Assembly (NCBI GenBank): GCA_951802425.1 | Contig: OX637794.1 | Coordinates: 4,402,001 to 4,466,000, forward strand | DNA length: 64,000 nt | Origin: Clavaria fumosa | Lineage: Eukaryota; Basidiomycota; Agaricomycetes; Agaricales; Clavariaceae | Direction: 5' to 3' | In this document: one piece after another, positions 31,523 through 42,551 of the stretch | Position numbering within the stretch: the stretch's first letter is position 1 | How the letters are laid out: the number at the start of each line of letters is the position of its first letter | Position numbers and translations under genes: made by a program | Notes under the pieces: generated by a model | What the model was told of the DNA's origin: nothing | Database searches by the model: none | The model's input: only the letters and a program-made list of their open reading frames with translations

Positions 31523-32812
31523 GCACCCCCTTCAGCACACCCACCCCCTATCCAAAAGGCCTAGCCGATTTTGACTGATGCCCTTTTTATGGGCCCAGCC
31601 AATCGTCGGCCGAGATATAGCTTTATAGGCTTGGCCAATCAACTTGATATACCAAAATCCTGCCAGGCATACAGGGATCCCATGGTAATGATGATACCCT
31701 TTCAAAAGGGCTGGCCAACACCCATTTTAGGAACCAGTGTAAAGGGTCTGAAGCACCCTATTCAAACATTTCTCTCACTTACATGACAAATTAGATCAAA
31801 AAGCTGGGGATAAAGCATATGCACAAGATTAGGAAGCAAAGATCAGATGTGCTATTTGATAGACATGTAAATTACAAGGTCATCTGCATCATTTGAGACT
31901 CCTTATCATCTGAGACTCCTCCATGACAACTTAACATAGTTGGGTGAGATGAAAACAAATATGCCTTCCAATAGGTCTTCAAAGGGTAGAAGCAAATGTA
32001 CCAATCGAATATGCAATGGTGCCATTATAAACTAGAGTGAAATGTGGTTGTCAACTGAGTCAGGATATTCTTTGGAAAAGGATGGGCCTTAATATCCTTT
32101 CTGAAGAGTATTCAAATCCACTTTGAATACGTGTTCTAAAGGAGAATGTATTGTTATTGTTCAAATATTCTTGCAATGTAGAAGTTGTGCATGTGAGTCT
32201 GTTATCACACCTTGTGATTATATCATTCTGTGGCTGTGCCCGGGATCCCGGGTGTGACAGTCACACTGTGACCAACTCTGCATAAGAGTATTCAAATCCA
32301 CTTTGAATATGTGTTCTAAAGAAGAGGAGAATGTATTAGAATTGTTCAGGATGAGCCTTTGTACATAAAAATGATCCATTGTGGTCTAGAATTAAATTGA
32401 GGAAGTGATGCAAGGCAGTATATAATCTGATATTCCTTATAAAGAGACAAACCATTATAAAAGGACCCACATATGTGGTTCAATGGGGCACACTCCACCT
32501 TCAACAATCCAGTGGGAATAATGAAGGAGGATATTATTATCAGATATTGCTTATAAAGGTATGAATCTTCTGAACAACATGATGCATCTAATAACAAGAC
32601 TCAAATATGCTTTCTGATAGGCACAGGTTCTTCAATGATCTAATGCAAAGCTGACTGATTCAGGAAGTGGATCATTATCTGAAATTCCTTAGAAAGGGCC
32701 AAACTATAGGCACCACAAAAGGACAGATTGCAAAGAATTATTAGGACCTAGTGAGACATCATGCAGATTGATATGCACTACAAATGACTGTCACCAGTGT
32801 CAAGGATGATTT

Positions 32813-34921
32813 TCAGTGCTTCACCCTTGGTCGCAGTACCTGCTTCTTGGCATCCATGGAAGCCCTCTCTCTAGCCCTGGTCCTATATTGCTTAGACCTC
32901 TCCTCCTCCTCTTCATCATGGTATACCCTTTTCCTCTTGGGCAAGCTGGACCCTGCCTCCTTGTGGATCTGAACTGCCATATGAGCAACAAGGCCATGAA
33001 CATCTCTATGCACACCCACATCATCCCACATCCCTTGTTCTCCTGTCCAAAATTCCATTATCTGTACTGTATTTATGCTGGACTGGAAAATTCTCACCTG
33101 GATGTTGCCTGTCATGGTCACCTTCTAACCCATTCCCCTCAATACCATCACCCCTTTGCATATCCACCTGCTTGCTCAGACAGGATTCTTCTGCATCACT
33201 ATCAGGGGGAACAGAAGCCTCAACCCTATCATCATTATCCCCGTCATAGATGCACCCCGAATCACTGTCTGACTCATCTGAGCCAATGTCCCCACTATGT
33301 GCATTTCAAATGTGCATTGATGATGATGATGATGATGATAATGATGATATGAGAACACTCACTCAGTACTGATATGGACAGGCTGGACCTCTCATTCTTT
33401 CCCCTTCTTGAGGGAGAGCCTCTTCACCTCTTTGTCAGATGACAATGATGGCTCTTGTTCAGGTTGCTGGTGATAGTTGACTAGATGCCTTGATGGCTTC
33501 CCTCTCTGGTGCTGTGGGAGAACATATTGAAACTGTAATATTTTCTGGCCCAAAGTCTGTCGGTGATGCAGGAAATCACAGAGCCTTCTGACATCGACAT
33601 ATTGCATTTTTGAAGGCTCGCAAATTTGCATTCTCTCTGGAAGGTATTCATGAGGAATAAACTTGTGTGGAGCATCAGCTATCAGTTGCCAAGGGACAGC
33701 AACCTTCTTGTTTTTTGTTGTATTGCCTACATGTTGGAAGTAACTTGTCAGACTTGGACTATTGAGCAAGACAGACTCACGATAAGTGATAGTAAAAAAT
33801 GACTGCAAAATTTCTTTGAGTTGTGCGAGTGGTAGGTTGAGTTCCAAAGGAAGAATGGGCCATCCCTGATGATCTGTTAGCAAATCCCATGGCACACTAA
33901 TATCTCTTCCTTTCCTTGATAGCATCTCCTCTTCATCAACAAAAGGCTTCCTTTGTAACTCATCTGAAATCCTGTCAGTACTTCCCCAACCTTGGCTTCA
34001 CATCATTTTCTCACCATTCCATGTCTCAGCCAAATATTTATCCCACTCCTCCCACACCTCACAACCAACTTTGTGAAATTGTACCTTGAACCCACTAGTC
34101 ACAGGTCCAGGGGTCTGAATCCTGGAGCATGTATACAGAGAATTAATCTGATGGACCAGTGGGCATGCAATTGAGACTCACTTTGCCTTCTTTATATTCC
34201 CTTTCTCATCTTGCCAGCCAGTCAACATAAATAATTCAACACCCATCTGCTCCTTTGCAAAACGGGCAAACTTCAGGGCCTCATGCATAAATTTGCGAGA
34301 AGCCAATCTCCAAGCAACATTTCAGCCATTCTACTGGTTGAGAAAGGTAAATTAAAATACTCACTCTCTCTGCACAGGAACTGGGACAGGCTCCCTATTC
34401 CATTTCTCCACCAACCCCATGTATTTCTGATGCTCCTCTTGTGTTAGCTCTTGACAAATCTCAGTCCTAGCATGACGATATGAGCTGAGGGAACTGGACT
34501 GATCCCCTCTCAGCATTTGACAACTCCTGGGCCCTGGCATTGATAATCCCCTTCTTGCACTGCTCCACAACACACTGGAGGGTCCACCTCTGTCGTTTGC
34601 TGAACTGAAGGCCTTGGTTGCCATCATCTTCTGAACCAGAAGACTCCTCCCCTCCACTGACAGCCCTGCAGTTATTGTGGAGCCAATTGCGAATTTTCTA
34701 TGAACAGACAAACATCAAATCAACTCAGGAGACACATAAAATGCATAGGTTACGGTGCTAAGATCCTCTGGGACACATTTGTTGTCCTGCTCAGCTGAAT
34801 CCTTGATTTTCGCTTTGATTTGCTTGACAATTTCGAGGCGGTCTTTTGAGTTTGCCTGTCTGTAGGCTACAAGACTTTCTGTGAGTATTTTGGTATACTC
34901 TGGGGTCGTCCACCGTGTCAT
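32813..34921 (-). CDS. KDZ-associated protein of unknown function, left copy
   Basis: Multi-exon gene reading outward in the left inverted repeat. Start ATG at 34921 (MTRWTTPEYTKILTESLVAY). Recognisable blocks: RWTLQCVVEQCKKGI, EICQELTQEEHQKYMGLVEKW, MGVELFMLTGWQDEKGN, VPWDLLTDHQGWPILP, LNLPLAQLKEILQSFFTITY, VPWQLIADAPHKFIPHEYLP then MQICEPSKM. An acidic and basic tail ends at 32813. The pattern (a WTT N-terminus, a CAREV-like middle and an IPxEYLP block) is one I associate with proteins found next to KDZ transposases in mushroom genomes; no function is established. Introns are about 50-60 bases. A +1 shift near 34490 may be an unresolved splice or a lesion shared by both copies. Confidence 0.75.
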
Positions 34922-34999
34922 TTTCTTTGCTAGCCTAACTGATAAAGCAGTGGCGTTGTTGGGAAGCGAGAAGTGGTGTGTCACGTGAGAAAATAACTT

Positions 35000-35100
35000 G
35001 GCTCACGTGAGTCACTTGTCACACATTGTGACTGTGACTTGCTGAGGCTGTGCCTGGGACCCCTGGTGTGACAGTCACTATGTGACCGTAACTCTCCATA
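35000..35100. promoter_or_regulatory. Subterminal repeat beside left inverted-repeat gene
   Basis: Contains CTCACGTGAG, TCACACATTGTGAC, GGCTGTGCCTGGGACCC and GTGTGACAGTCAC, a diverged copy of the repeat also found near 32230-32275, 39643-39700, 53931-53980, 54240-54300, 54736-54830 and 57545-57630. It lies just upstream of the ATG at 34921. Candidate promoter element or transposase-binding site. Confidence 0.55.
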
Positions 35101-35315
35101 ACAATATGCAAAATGTCCTTTGAGTATGTGAGCCTTGTGTATTTTTTTAATGTACGAAATTCCACAGCAGTCACATCTCACAGCCATTACGAACTGTTAG
35201 TTTCTTTCAAAAAAAGTAAATGCATATATACATCAAGCAAGGGTTCCGATGACTCAGTCGGTGCTTCCTAGTACATGTGCTCTATTCTATGTCTAATCAA
35301 AATCAATGGCTAGGG

Positions 35316-38300
35316 TCAGGCATTGAAACCGCGCCTCTGTCTCACACGGACCATCGATTCCATGTCTGAATTATCTGTTGTATTGATTAGAAAATCTGCT
35401 GCGTCTAGATGAAAGTATATAATGAAACACATACCATCATGCGGAGAGAGGGGCCTCTTAGAACGTATTGTCCCCAACTCAGAACGGTCATCTCCTGCAT
35501 CACTGTCCTCTTGCTCTTCTTCAGAGACCTGTTCATAAATTGGATCATCCAGCAAATCTTCCAGCTCCGTCCAAACCTGAGTATTGTCGCGGGGAAATAT
35601 GTGGAAGTCAGGGCCATCCCAGGAGAACCAATTACCAGCACTGGTATCGTCATGGAGCAACTTCTGGAAGGCATCCAGAAGGTCTTGCCAGTCTTTCCGA
35701 AGGTGCTCAAGCACTGCTGCAATCACCTGCTGTGCAGTGATTGTGAGTGGTGCCTTTTTCTCCCACCTTTTCATGTAAGAACAAAGTGCTGCGCCAAACT
35801 GGATGAGCAATTTGTAGAAGAGATATGATGGGTTCACCCCTTGACCACCAATCTCAAGAATGTATCATTCGATGAACCAGCTCTGGAAGATGCGGTATCG
35901 CCACATCGCAACATTTTGCTCTTCAAGTATTTCAGGTGGTGGTTTCCTCCCATGTGACTTGAGGCCAAGGGCTATCACAAATTCAAGCATGTTCCCCACC
36001 ATGATAATATCGAGGAGTCCATGTCTTGTTGTGACATCGGGGATGTGGGCAAGTGCCTCACCAAATGCTAAAACAATTATCAGATGACATACATAATGAT
36101 GGAGAGATTCTACCATATTTGGATTTCCCCGTGACATAGTGCTCAACCCAGACCGCCATCATCTTGCACAAGTATGTGGTTGTCGATTGGTGCTCTTGAT
36201 TGGTGATTATCGGGTTGAGCACAAACATATGCAGGGCTGAAGCACAGCTGCGAGCTATCGTGGATGCGGAATAAAAGTGCCGGCCGTAAACAATCGTCGG
36301 CTCTGGGCTAAGCACAAAATGGAGTGTGCCAGGACGCATGAAACTGTAGGATTGTCAGTAAATATTGCACGTGATAATTATTGCAACTCACAAAATATCT
36401 CCTGTCTTCAGGTGTATAGCCTCCGCACATAAAAATTCTTTTCCAGTGCTACAATCACCCCAACTGAGGGGGAAGGCATGCGTCGAAAAGATATTGCCGC
36501 GATAGTCGTAGTCTTCTGCATCTGTACGGCGGCGCATCACCACCCACCACTTTGACCCTGACATGACAGTCGAAACAACTGCAAGGCCAACATCATCAAT
36601 ATGGGGCATGCTGATGGTCCCACCAGTGGCTGCAATGCCCCAGATCAGGTCGTCTTTGTCAGGTTGGTTTGCGAAGCCATCCATCTTTTGGGTTTGGTGG
36701 CGTGCCCACTCATGAGTTGCAAAAGCGCTGATTTAGTTATTGTTTCAGTTGTCATGTGTCAGAGCAACAAATGGGACATGCCTGAATCGAGGTGGTGGAG
36801 GGAGGCTGAGGCTTCCCATCGGGAAGTCAAGGCAATTCAAAATCCATTGTTTTGTAACATCACGTGTTGACTCCAGCAAATCGTGGAGTGTCCCAGTGCG
36901 GAGCAGATTTGCATCAGAGTGCTTTCGCATCTCTGCAACTATAGAAGCTGACTTAGATGAATCAACTTGAAAAATATTTTAGACTCACCTTGGAACACAC
37001 ATTCCTGATGTAGAGGAGCCAACGTCGATAATCCCTCCTCATCAAAGTCGAGGGTTGAAATTGGCATATTCGTAATAAGAATATGTTGACAACGGAACAC
37101 CTCTTGAATTTCCAGACTAGTCATCTTCATGAACTCAGTCCAGGTTGTGACGAATATCACAGACGCATCTGGATGGAATGTTCGCGACCTGGCAGTTGGA
37201 AGACGATGCTTAGGGACCTGATTGACATATTCCTCTTCGACCATTTCTATTATGTCCGTTAGGACAGGATACTCGCGGAATGCCTGCTTTATTTTGAGAG
37301 ATATCCATGAAAAACAGTGTTAAACGTACTGAATCTGAAGTCGTGAAATGCTCATAGATGGTTGGCTCAGTATCAGGATTTGCATCATACATTTTGACTT
37401 TGATGGAGTGATTCTCCATCTGCATTGTGTGAATTAAAATATTACGCAGTAGTTGAGATTTTGCTTACCTTGGGGAGGGGTAAAGAGGAGAGCTCCTCCA
37501 CTTTCTCTACGTGCTAAATAAAACAATTCAATCAGCATTTGTTGGGGTGTCAATATAAGTCATACCTTGACCATCAGGTCAATGATACTCCGAATTGGCT
37601 TCAAGGCAGCCTTTCTACCCTGGTGGATGGGTCCAGGTGGCTTTGTCTTGCCTTGGCCCACATGTGTATCCTGTGTTGCCTTTCCTTTCCCTTTCCTTGT
37701 CACAGCTTCCTCATCGGGGATCAACTCGTCATCCTTATTCTCCTGGTCTGATTCATGCCGGAGTCTCTTTGCTGCCCTTCGCATTGGACGATGAACCTCG
37801 TGTTTCAGTGGCTTCTCCAATGCACCTTCAGCTTCTTCAGCGTCTTGAGTGTCTGAGAGCTCCTGCTGGTCGTATTCGAGCATGGGGAAAATTGGTGTTT
37901 GCTCAATCAGACCTGCTTCATGAGCAGAAGTGACGCCCTGGGGATCTGCTTCCAGAGCAGGAATGATGTCTTCGACATGCTCCGGGGGACCAGCTTCAGG
38001 AGCAATGATGGGCTCTGCTTCTTCTTCGATGGAACATGGTTCGGGAGCTGTGATGACACGTTGGACTTGCCCTTTCTTTGCAGTCAGTTTCATTCAGGGA
38101 TGAAAAGATCAAAATAACATACGGGATGGAGAATACCAATCCATCTGAATTTCTGGCCCCTTGAACTGCACCTGAAGGTCTTGAAACTCTGTAAGGAAGC
38201 CATTCAGGGCCGCTGATGAGTCGCCGGTGATGCTTGTTTGCATCAGAGCTCTCCACAGTGCTTTCTCCGTCAATCCCAAAAACGCAGGCTTTTCGTTACC

Positions 38301-39574
38301 CAAGTACATTGCAGTCTATATTGCCTGTTTCGTAAACACAATCTGACATAAAAATGAGGCACTCACCGATACCTAGAAACTTTGTCGCAGTTGTGACTGG
38401 TCAAATGCCCTTGTTGTCAGGGCAAAAAGGGGACTGACAGAGAGGCAGTAGTGGAAGAGTCTGCACACATGCTTGAAGAGCATCGGGCCAAGACGTGGAT
38501 CTGTGAGCCTTGAGACAAGGCTGGAAGACAGAGGAAGACCCTCGCTTTCTAATTGTCTGTGTGAAAAAACTTAGTTGGAAATTTGGATAAGGCAAACTAT
38601 GTTGCTCTCACTCATTTAAAATATTGACCCAGTCCTGGGTCGACTCAGCAAAACCTGTGGCATTATTCTGAGAGAATGTTAGTTATAATTCCCAACAAAA
38701 AAATTGCTGGACACAAACCAAGCCAAACCAAGTGATGGCAAATGCCATCATCTCAAAGTTTAGAAGTACAGACTTGACCTGGATGTCTCGCATTCGTTCC
38801 AGGCCCCCACCAAGGAACTTTACAGCTTTGATCAGTTGTTCCTGCTTTGGCGAAGGGTGTGCAGGAAGGGAGGTGCCAAAATACACCGCAGAATTCGTCA
38901 ATGGATCCATGGCTTGAAAGCTTTGAGACCCCTGTGCTTTTTCAATGGGCTTGAGCCAATCCTTAATGGTACCAATATACTATGAAAGATAAGAAACTTG
39001 GAATAAGGGAAAGAAATTTAACGCACATCGCTAAACTTCTTGGGCATCTTAGGCAATTCAGATCAAGGCGTTAGCTGGGATGGAGGAGCCTCAACAATCG
39101 AAAATGCCAAGCGGTCCAAAAGGGCATGACGAAAAACGAAATGAGCAGCGCTCATGAGAGCCGATGTGTCGTGTTTCTCCCATTTCTCTCTGCTAACCAA
39201 GTGACTGTATGATGCCCGGAAGTATTCGTTGACTGCTCTTTCCTTCTTCAGTGCCGTGCTTCCAGGTCCAAAACGATCCAAAGACTGAGCGATCGACTAG
39301 ACGATTAGCTTTGATAAGCAAATAATCCTAAGTTTATAAGTTTGAATTGAACCTTGCAGAGGGAAACTTGCTCCTCTCCTAAGTTGTGGTGCTGTCCCAG
39401 CCAAGTAGCAATGTTGCTTTCCAGAAGTCCAGGCTTCATGATGATGTCGGTCAACCAAGGATAGTTTTGGAAAACAGCACTCGTGCGGACTGTTTGGGGA
39501 TCGAAGATGGTGAGCAATGCTGAAGTCGACATTTTGCTTGTCAAGGAAGAGGATTTGTTCATCGAAGTAGACAT
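35316..39574 (-). CDS. JmjC-like 2-oxoglutarate dioxygenase carried by KDZ element
   Basis: Multi-exon gene, ATG at 39574 (MSTSMNKSSSLTSKMS), stop at 35316-35318 after VRQRRGFNA. The N-terminal half has helical repeats (FSIVEAPPSQL, MDPLTNSAVYFGTSLP, LLNFEMMAFAITWFG), then a Glu/Pro-rich and basic linker (38093-37560) with KRLRHESDQENKDDE. The catalytic part reads WILNCLDFPMGSLSLPPPPR, GIAATGGTISMPHIDDVGLA and GSKWWVVMRRR, then MRPGTLHFVLSPEPTIVYGR. The HxD pair is His at 36601-36603 and Asp at 36595-36597; the distal His is at 36319-36321. This is the iron-binding triad of a JmjC/cupin fold. The C-terminus is helical and acidic. A TGA at 39063-39065 (Arg expected) and ambiguous stops near 36740 suggest partial decay. 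The substrate, a histone or other protein, is unknown. Confidence 0.72.
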
Positions 39575-39642
39575 TGAAAGTGTGGTTTGGGAGTGAGTTC
39601 AAGTAACAAGGATTCAAGTACTAAAGAAGGATGAAATTGACG

Positions 39643-39700
39643 GTGGCAGTGCCCGGGATCCCCACTGTTACATGTCACACCTGTTACACTGTCACGAGCC
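39643..39700. promoter_or_regulatory. Subterminal-type repeat upstream of the JmjC gene
   Basis: GGCAGTGCCCGGGATCCCCACTGTTACATGTCACACC and related bases, a diverged copy of the CCCGGGATCC/GTCACAC repeat. It is 70-125 bases upstream of the ATG at 39574. 39701-39830 shows nothing else. Confidence 0.5.
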
Positions 39701-39829
39701 TCTGCTCTTGTGCTTCTGCTTGAAATCTGAATGTAGCACAATCCGGGTGGTCTCCCTCTAATGACATGGAAGTGTATGAGCACAGAAGGCTCCAAAATGA
39801 AAGGAAAGGTAACATGAGAAAAATAATGT

Positions 39830-40667
39830 CATTTGTAGTACAATTTTCAGCGATATCAGCACTAGGCGTCCCCGCTGGATGACACCTTCCTGTCCTTGGA
39901 GACTTCCTCCACCTCCTGACCACCGCCATCCCCTGTTGCGTTACATCACTCCCATCTCATCACTCCCTGCCCTGCCGCCACCCCTGATTGGTCTGCTTCA
40001 TCATGTGTCTGATGGGGCAGGGAACGGCCTGCTCCCTGCCCCGCCATGGTCCCCGCCCTGCCATGCTCCTCATCTGCCACACTCCCTGCCCGGTCGCGCT
40101 CCCCGCCCTGCTGCCACCCTCGATCTGTCATGCATCACCGCCGTGCTGCTGCCCCTGCTCCCTCCTCCCTGCTGCCACCTCTGTTCCTCCATGCCTTGCT
40201 ACCGTCCCTGATCCCTGACCCGCTTCACATCCTGACCTGCTTGTCGCCAACCAATTCTGTGACCTGCTCGTCGCCCACCCATTCCCCGCCCTGCTGCCAC
40301 CCCGGTTCCACATTCCACACCCTGCTGCCATTCCCTGCCCTGCTGCTCCTACTGCCACTCTCCGCCCAGCCGCTCCTTGCCCAATGGCCCCAGTCCCTGC
40401 CATTGGTCTATGACCACTGTTGGGGGCTTGGGCCATTATCACTGCATGCTGCAGCGCCACCGCTGCCGCCGCCGTCCTCGTCGTCCTTGCTGGCCGTGCC
40501 AATGCTGCTGCTGCTGCGCCGCTGCCACCGTCGTCATTGCTGGCCATGCAGCCGTCACGATCGTCACTATTGATGGCCGCTGCTGTCGTCGTCGTTGTCG
40601 TCGCTGGCCACGTAGCCATCATTGTTGCTGCTGCTGCCGCTGCCGCAATGGCCCCAGTCCCTGACAT
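39830..40667. repeat. GC-rich CTGCC/CCGCC low-complexity tract
   Basis: Long run of CCCTGCCCTGCTGCCACC- and GCTGCTGCCGCC-type imperfect repeats. It includes a first copy of the TGACCACTGTTGGGGGC motif at about 40410-40437. Every frame is open for long stretches on both strands because of triplet periodicity; I accept none as a gene. Confidence 0.75.
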
Positions 40668-41860
40668 TGGTCTATGACCACTGTTGGGGGCTTGGGCCAT
40701 TTCTGCTGCATGCTGCTGTGCCGCCGCCGCTGCCGCTGTCGTCATCGCTGGCCGCTGCTGCTGCCGCCGTTGTCGTCGTCACTGGCCATGCAGCCGCCGC
40801 CGCCACCACTGTCATCACCGCCGTTGTTGCTGGCCATGCAACCATCGTTGTCGTTGTCGTTGATGCTGCCGCTGTGGTTGCCGTGAGGCTGAAAGAGTAG
40901 CAAGGGGAGAAGGGGGATGGGATAACAACGCACCATTGCTGACATGAGGTGGGGAGTGGGCAGTAAGGCGGGGTTGGTGTAGGCAGAGTACAGGGTGCAC
41001 CAGATGGCATATGCAGGGCCCAGGCAGTGTGGATGGAACGCGGGGTGCGCCAGGTGTTGTGGATGGAGTGCAGGGTGTGCTAAGCGGTGTGGGCAGGGTG
41101 CAGGGTGCACTAAGCGGCAGAAGCAGGGCACTGGGTGCACTGGAATTAGCAGAGCAGAGAGCGGGTGGTTGAGAAGCGGGTCAGACGTGGCAGAGCGAGG
41201 AGCGAGCAGGTGAGGCATGGCAGGAGTGAGCAGGGCAGTGAGAAGGCAACACGTGATTGTGTAATTTATTGAGATCATGTGACATATCAATATAAACAAA
41301 CAGAGCCAAATGTTGAATCGCCTTATATATAAAACAAACAAACAAAAGATGGTCGCACCATCTTTTGTCTTCCACTCCATCACCTCGCTCTCGTCCGCCT
41401 CATCACTCTCGTCCGCCTCGTCGCTCTTGTCCGCCTTTTTTCCCCTGTCTACCCGCCCACCGAGCCTCCTGCCACGCCGCCTGGGACATCTATTTTATGG
41501 TTCATGATGGACAGGGACAGCATTCTCTGTGTGGCAACTGCAGTGCCGCACAGGGAATGCTGCCCTTGTCTGTCATCAGGTGTCTCTTAGCTTGACACCT
41601 GCAGAGGTGCGTGTATTCCAATGCGACTCATTATTGGTCAATGTGGTGCTTGTTGATGTGGTTTTTCAGAATTTTATGTGAAGAGGGTGGCCGTATGGGC
41701 CTTTTGGTTTGGTGGCGGCTTAGATGCGAGCCGGCCCCAACCAACCCTCATTCATACCCACCTGGGGTGGCCAATTGGGCCAAGGATGTGAGTGTCGTCT
41801 ATTATGCAGACGACCTCCCCCAACCCCTCATCATTGTAAGTGATTTTGCCTTGCTTGTGC

Positions 41861-42010
41861 TCATACCCTGGGGTTGCCATATGGGCTCCGAGATGGACTG
41901 CTAGCCGCCATGTGGTTAGCGTCCTCTCACCCCACTCATACCTTGGGGTTGCCGTATGGGCTCCGGGATGGACTGCTAGCCGCCATGTGGTTAGCGTCCT
42001 CCCACCCCAG
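41861..42010. repeat. 75-base tandem duplication
   Basis: Two adjacent units (41861-41935 and 41936-42010) share TGGGGTTGCC, GGATGGACTGCTAGCCGCC and ATGTGGTTAGCGTCCTC. Noncoding. Confidence 0.85.
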
Positions 42011-42328
42011 TTTCTTACAGATTCCCTCTCTTATGGACAACAATCAGTAAGTCCGTTTTTTTTATCTACTCGAGACTGGGGGGAACTCTTGCTTCAGCGA
42101 AGTGGGGCACTGCTTAGATTGCAGTGCCCTCTTTGCAATGAAGCATATATTGCGATGCGAATGGCTAGTCGGAGGTGGATTTGGCCACCCATCCTCTGAC
42201 GTAAATGCCTGACATGGTTTTCTTTTTGATACGTTTTACACTAGACTTGTAAATTATTTGTACTTGACGCTTTTTTTGAAATGAAGATGATATAAAGAAA
42301 TCATACTGTAACTTATGCAGTTTTGCAG

Positions 42329-42346
42329 CCCTAACCCTAACCCTAA
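42329..42346. repeat. Interstitial telomere-like repeat (CCCTAA)x3
   Basis: Three exact CCCTAA units inside the KDZ core, flanked by unrelated sequence on both sides. Too short to be a chromosome end. It may be a repair scar or a simple coincidence. Confidence 0.9.
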
Positions 42347-42507
42347 GCAGGGCTAGTGGCTTCGAAGCCATGCACCCTCTGCTGTCATCACACATCCTGT
42401 GAAGGGAGTGTTTTTCATCAGTTTACGCCATTTGTATGTGGCGGCAATGACAGTGGTGGCGGCTGCGGCAGCAGCATGCGGCAGCAATGGCCCAAGCCCC
42501 CAACAGT

Positions 42508-42519
42508 GGTCACATGACC
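42508..42519. promoter_or_regulatory. GGTCACATGACC palindrome 33 bases before the H3-mimic ATG
   Basis: Perfect 12-base palindrome identical to the two in each gypsy-3 LTR. The TET/JBP gene has a related GTCATGTGACC at about 45162-45172. E-box core CACATG. Candidate bHLH-type site. Confidence 0.5.
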
Positions 42520-42551
42520 CTCACTCTCTCTTAGTGCTTATCCCCCTCGCA

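Larger units (their letters stand above)
31523..35186. repeat. KDZ left terminal inverted repeat (3664 bases)
   Basis: Reverse complement of 54644-58307 with scattered substitutions and no net length change. The outer 1.3 kb (31523-32812) is noncoding and contains two GAATACTCTT/AGAACACGTATTCAAAG blocks (about 32105-32155 and 32284-32335) and one CCCGGGATCCCGGG palindrome (32239-32252). The inner part is the outward-reading gene. Confidence 0.95.
40668..42520. mobile_element. 1.85 kb inverted-repeat segment, nonautonomous element candidate
   Basis: Left end TATGACCACTGTTGGGGGC then TTGGGCCATT (about 40671-40700) is mirrored at the right by AATGGCCCAAGCCC then CAACAGTGGTCA (about 42485-42512). 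Similarity extends about 70 bases inward through a GCTGC-rich part. Inside are triplet repeats, a 26-base imperfect hairpin (about 41512-41580), a 75-base tandem duplication and three telomere-like units. No coding sequence. A further direct copy of the end motif at 40410 shows that these ends are repeated locally. Confidence 0.5.

Noticed and set aside
32813..33358. Plus-strand frame ending in poly-Met/Ile and its mirror at 56478-57014
   Set aside because: It is antisense to the C-terminal exons of the inverted-repeat gene and ends in an ATG/ATC repeat.
39879..41000. Overlapping frames of 60-200 codons on both strands
   Set aside because: GC-rich CTGCC and GCTGCC repeats cause them. Mirror frames are equally long and no motif is present.
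42329..42346. Chromosome end (telomere)
   Set aside because: Only three CCCTAA units, embedded in a transposon with unique sequence on both sides.
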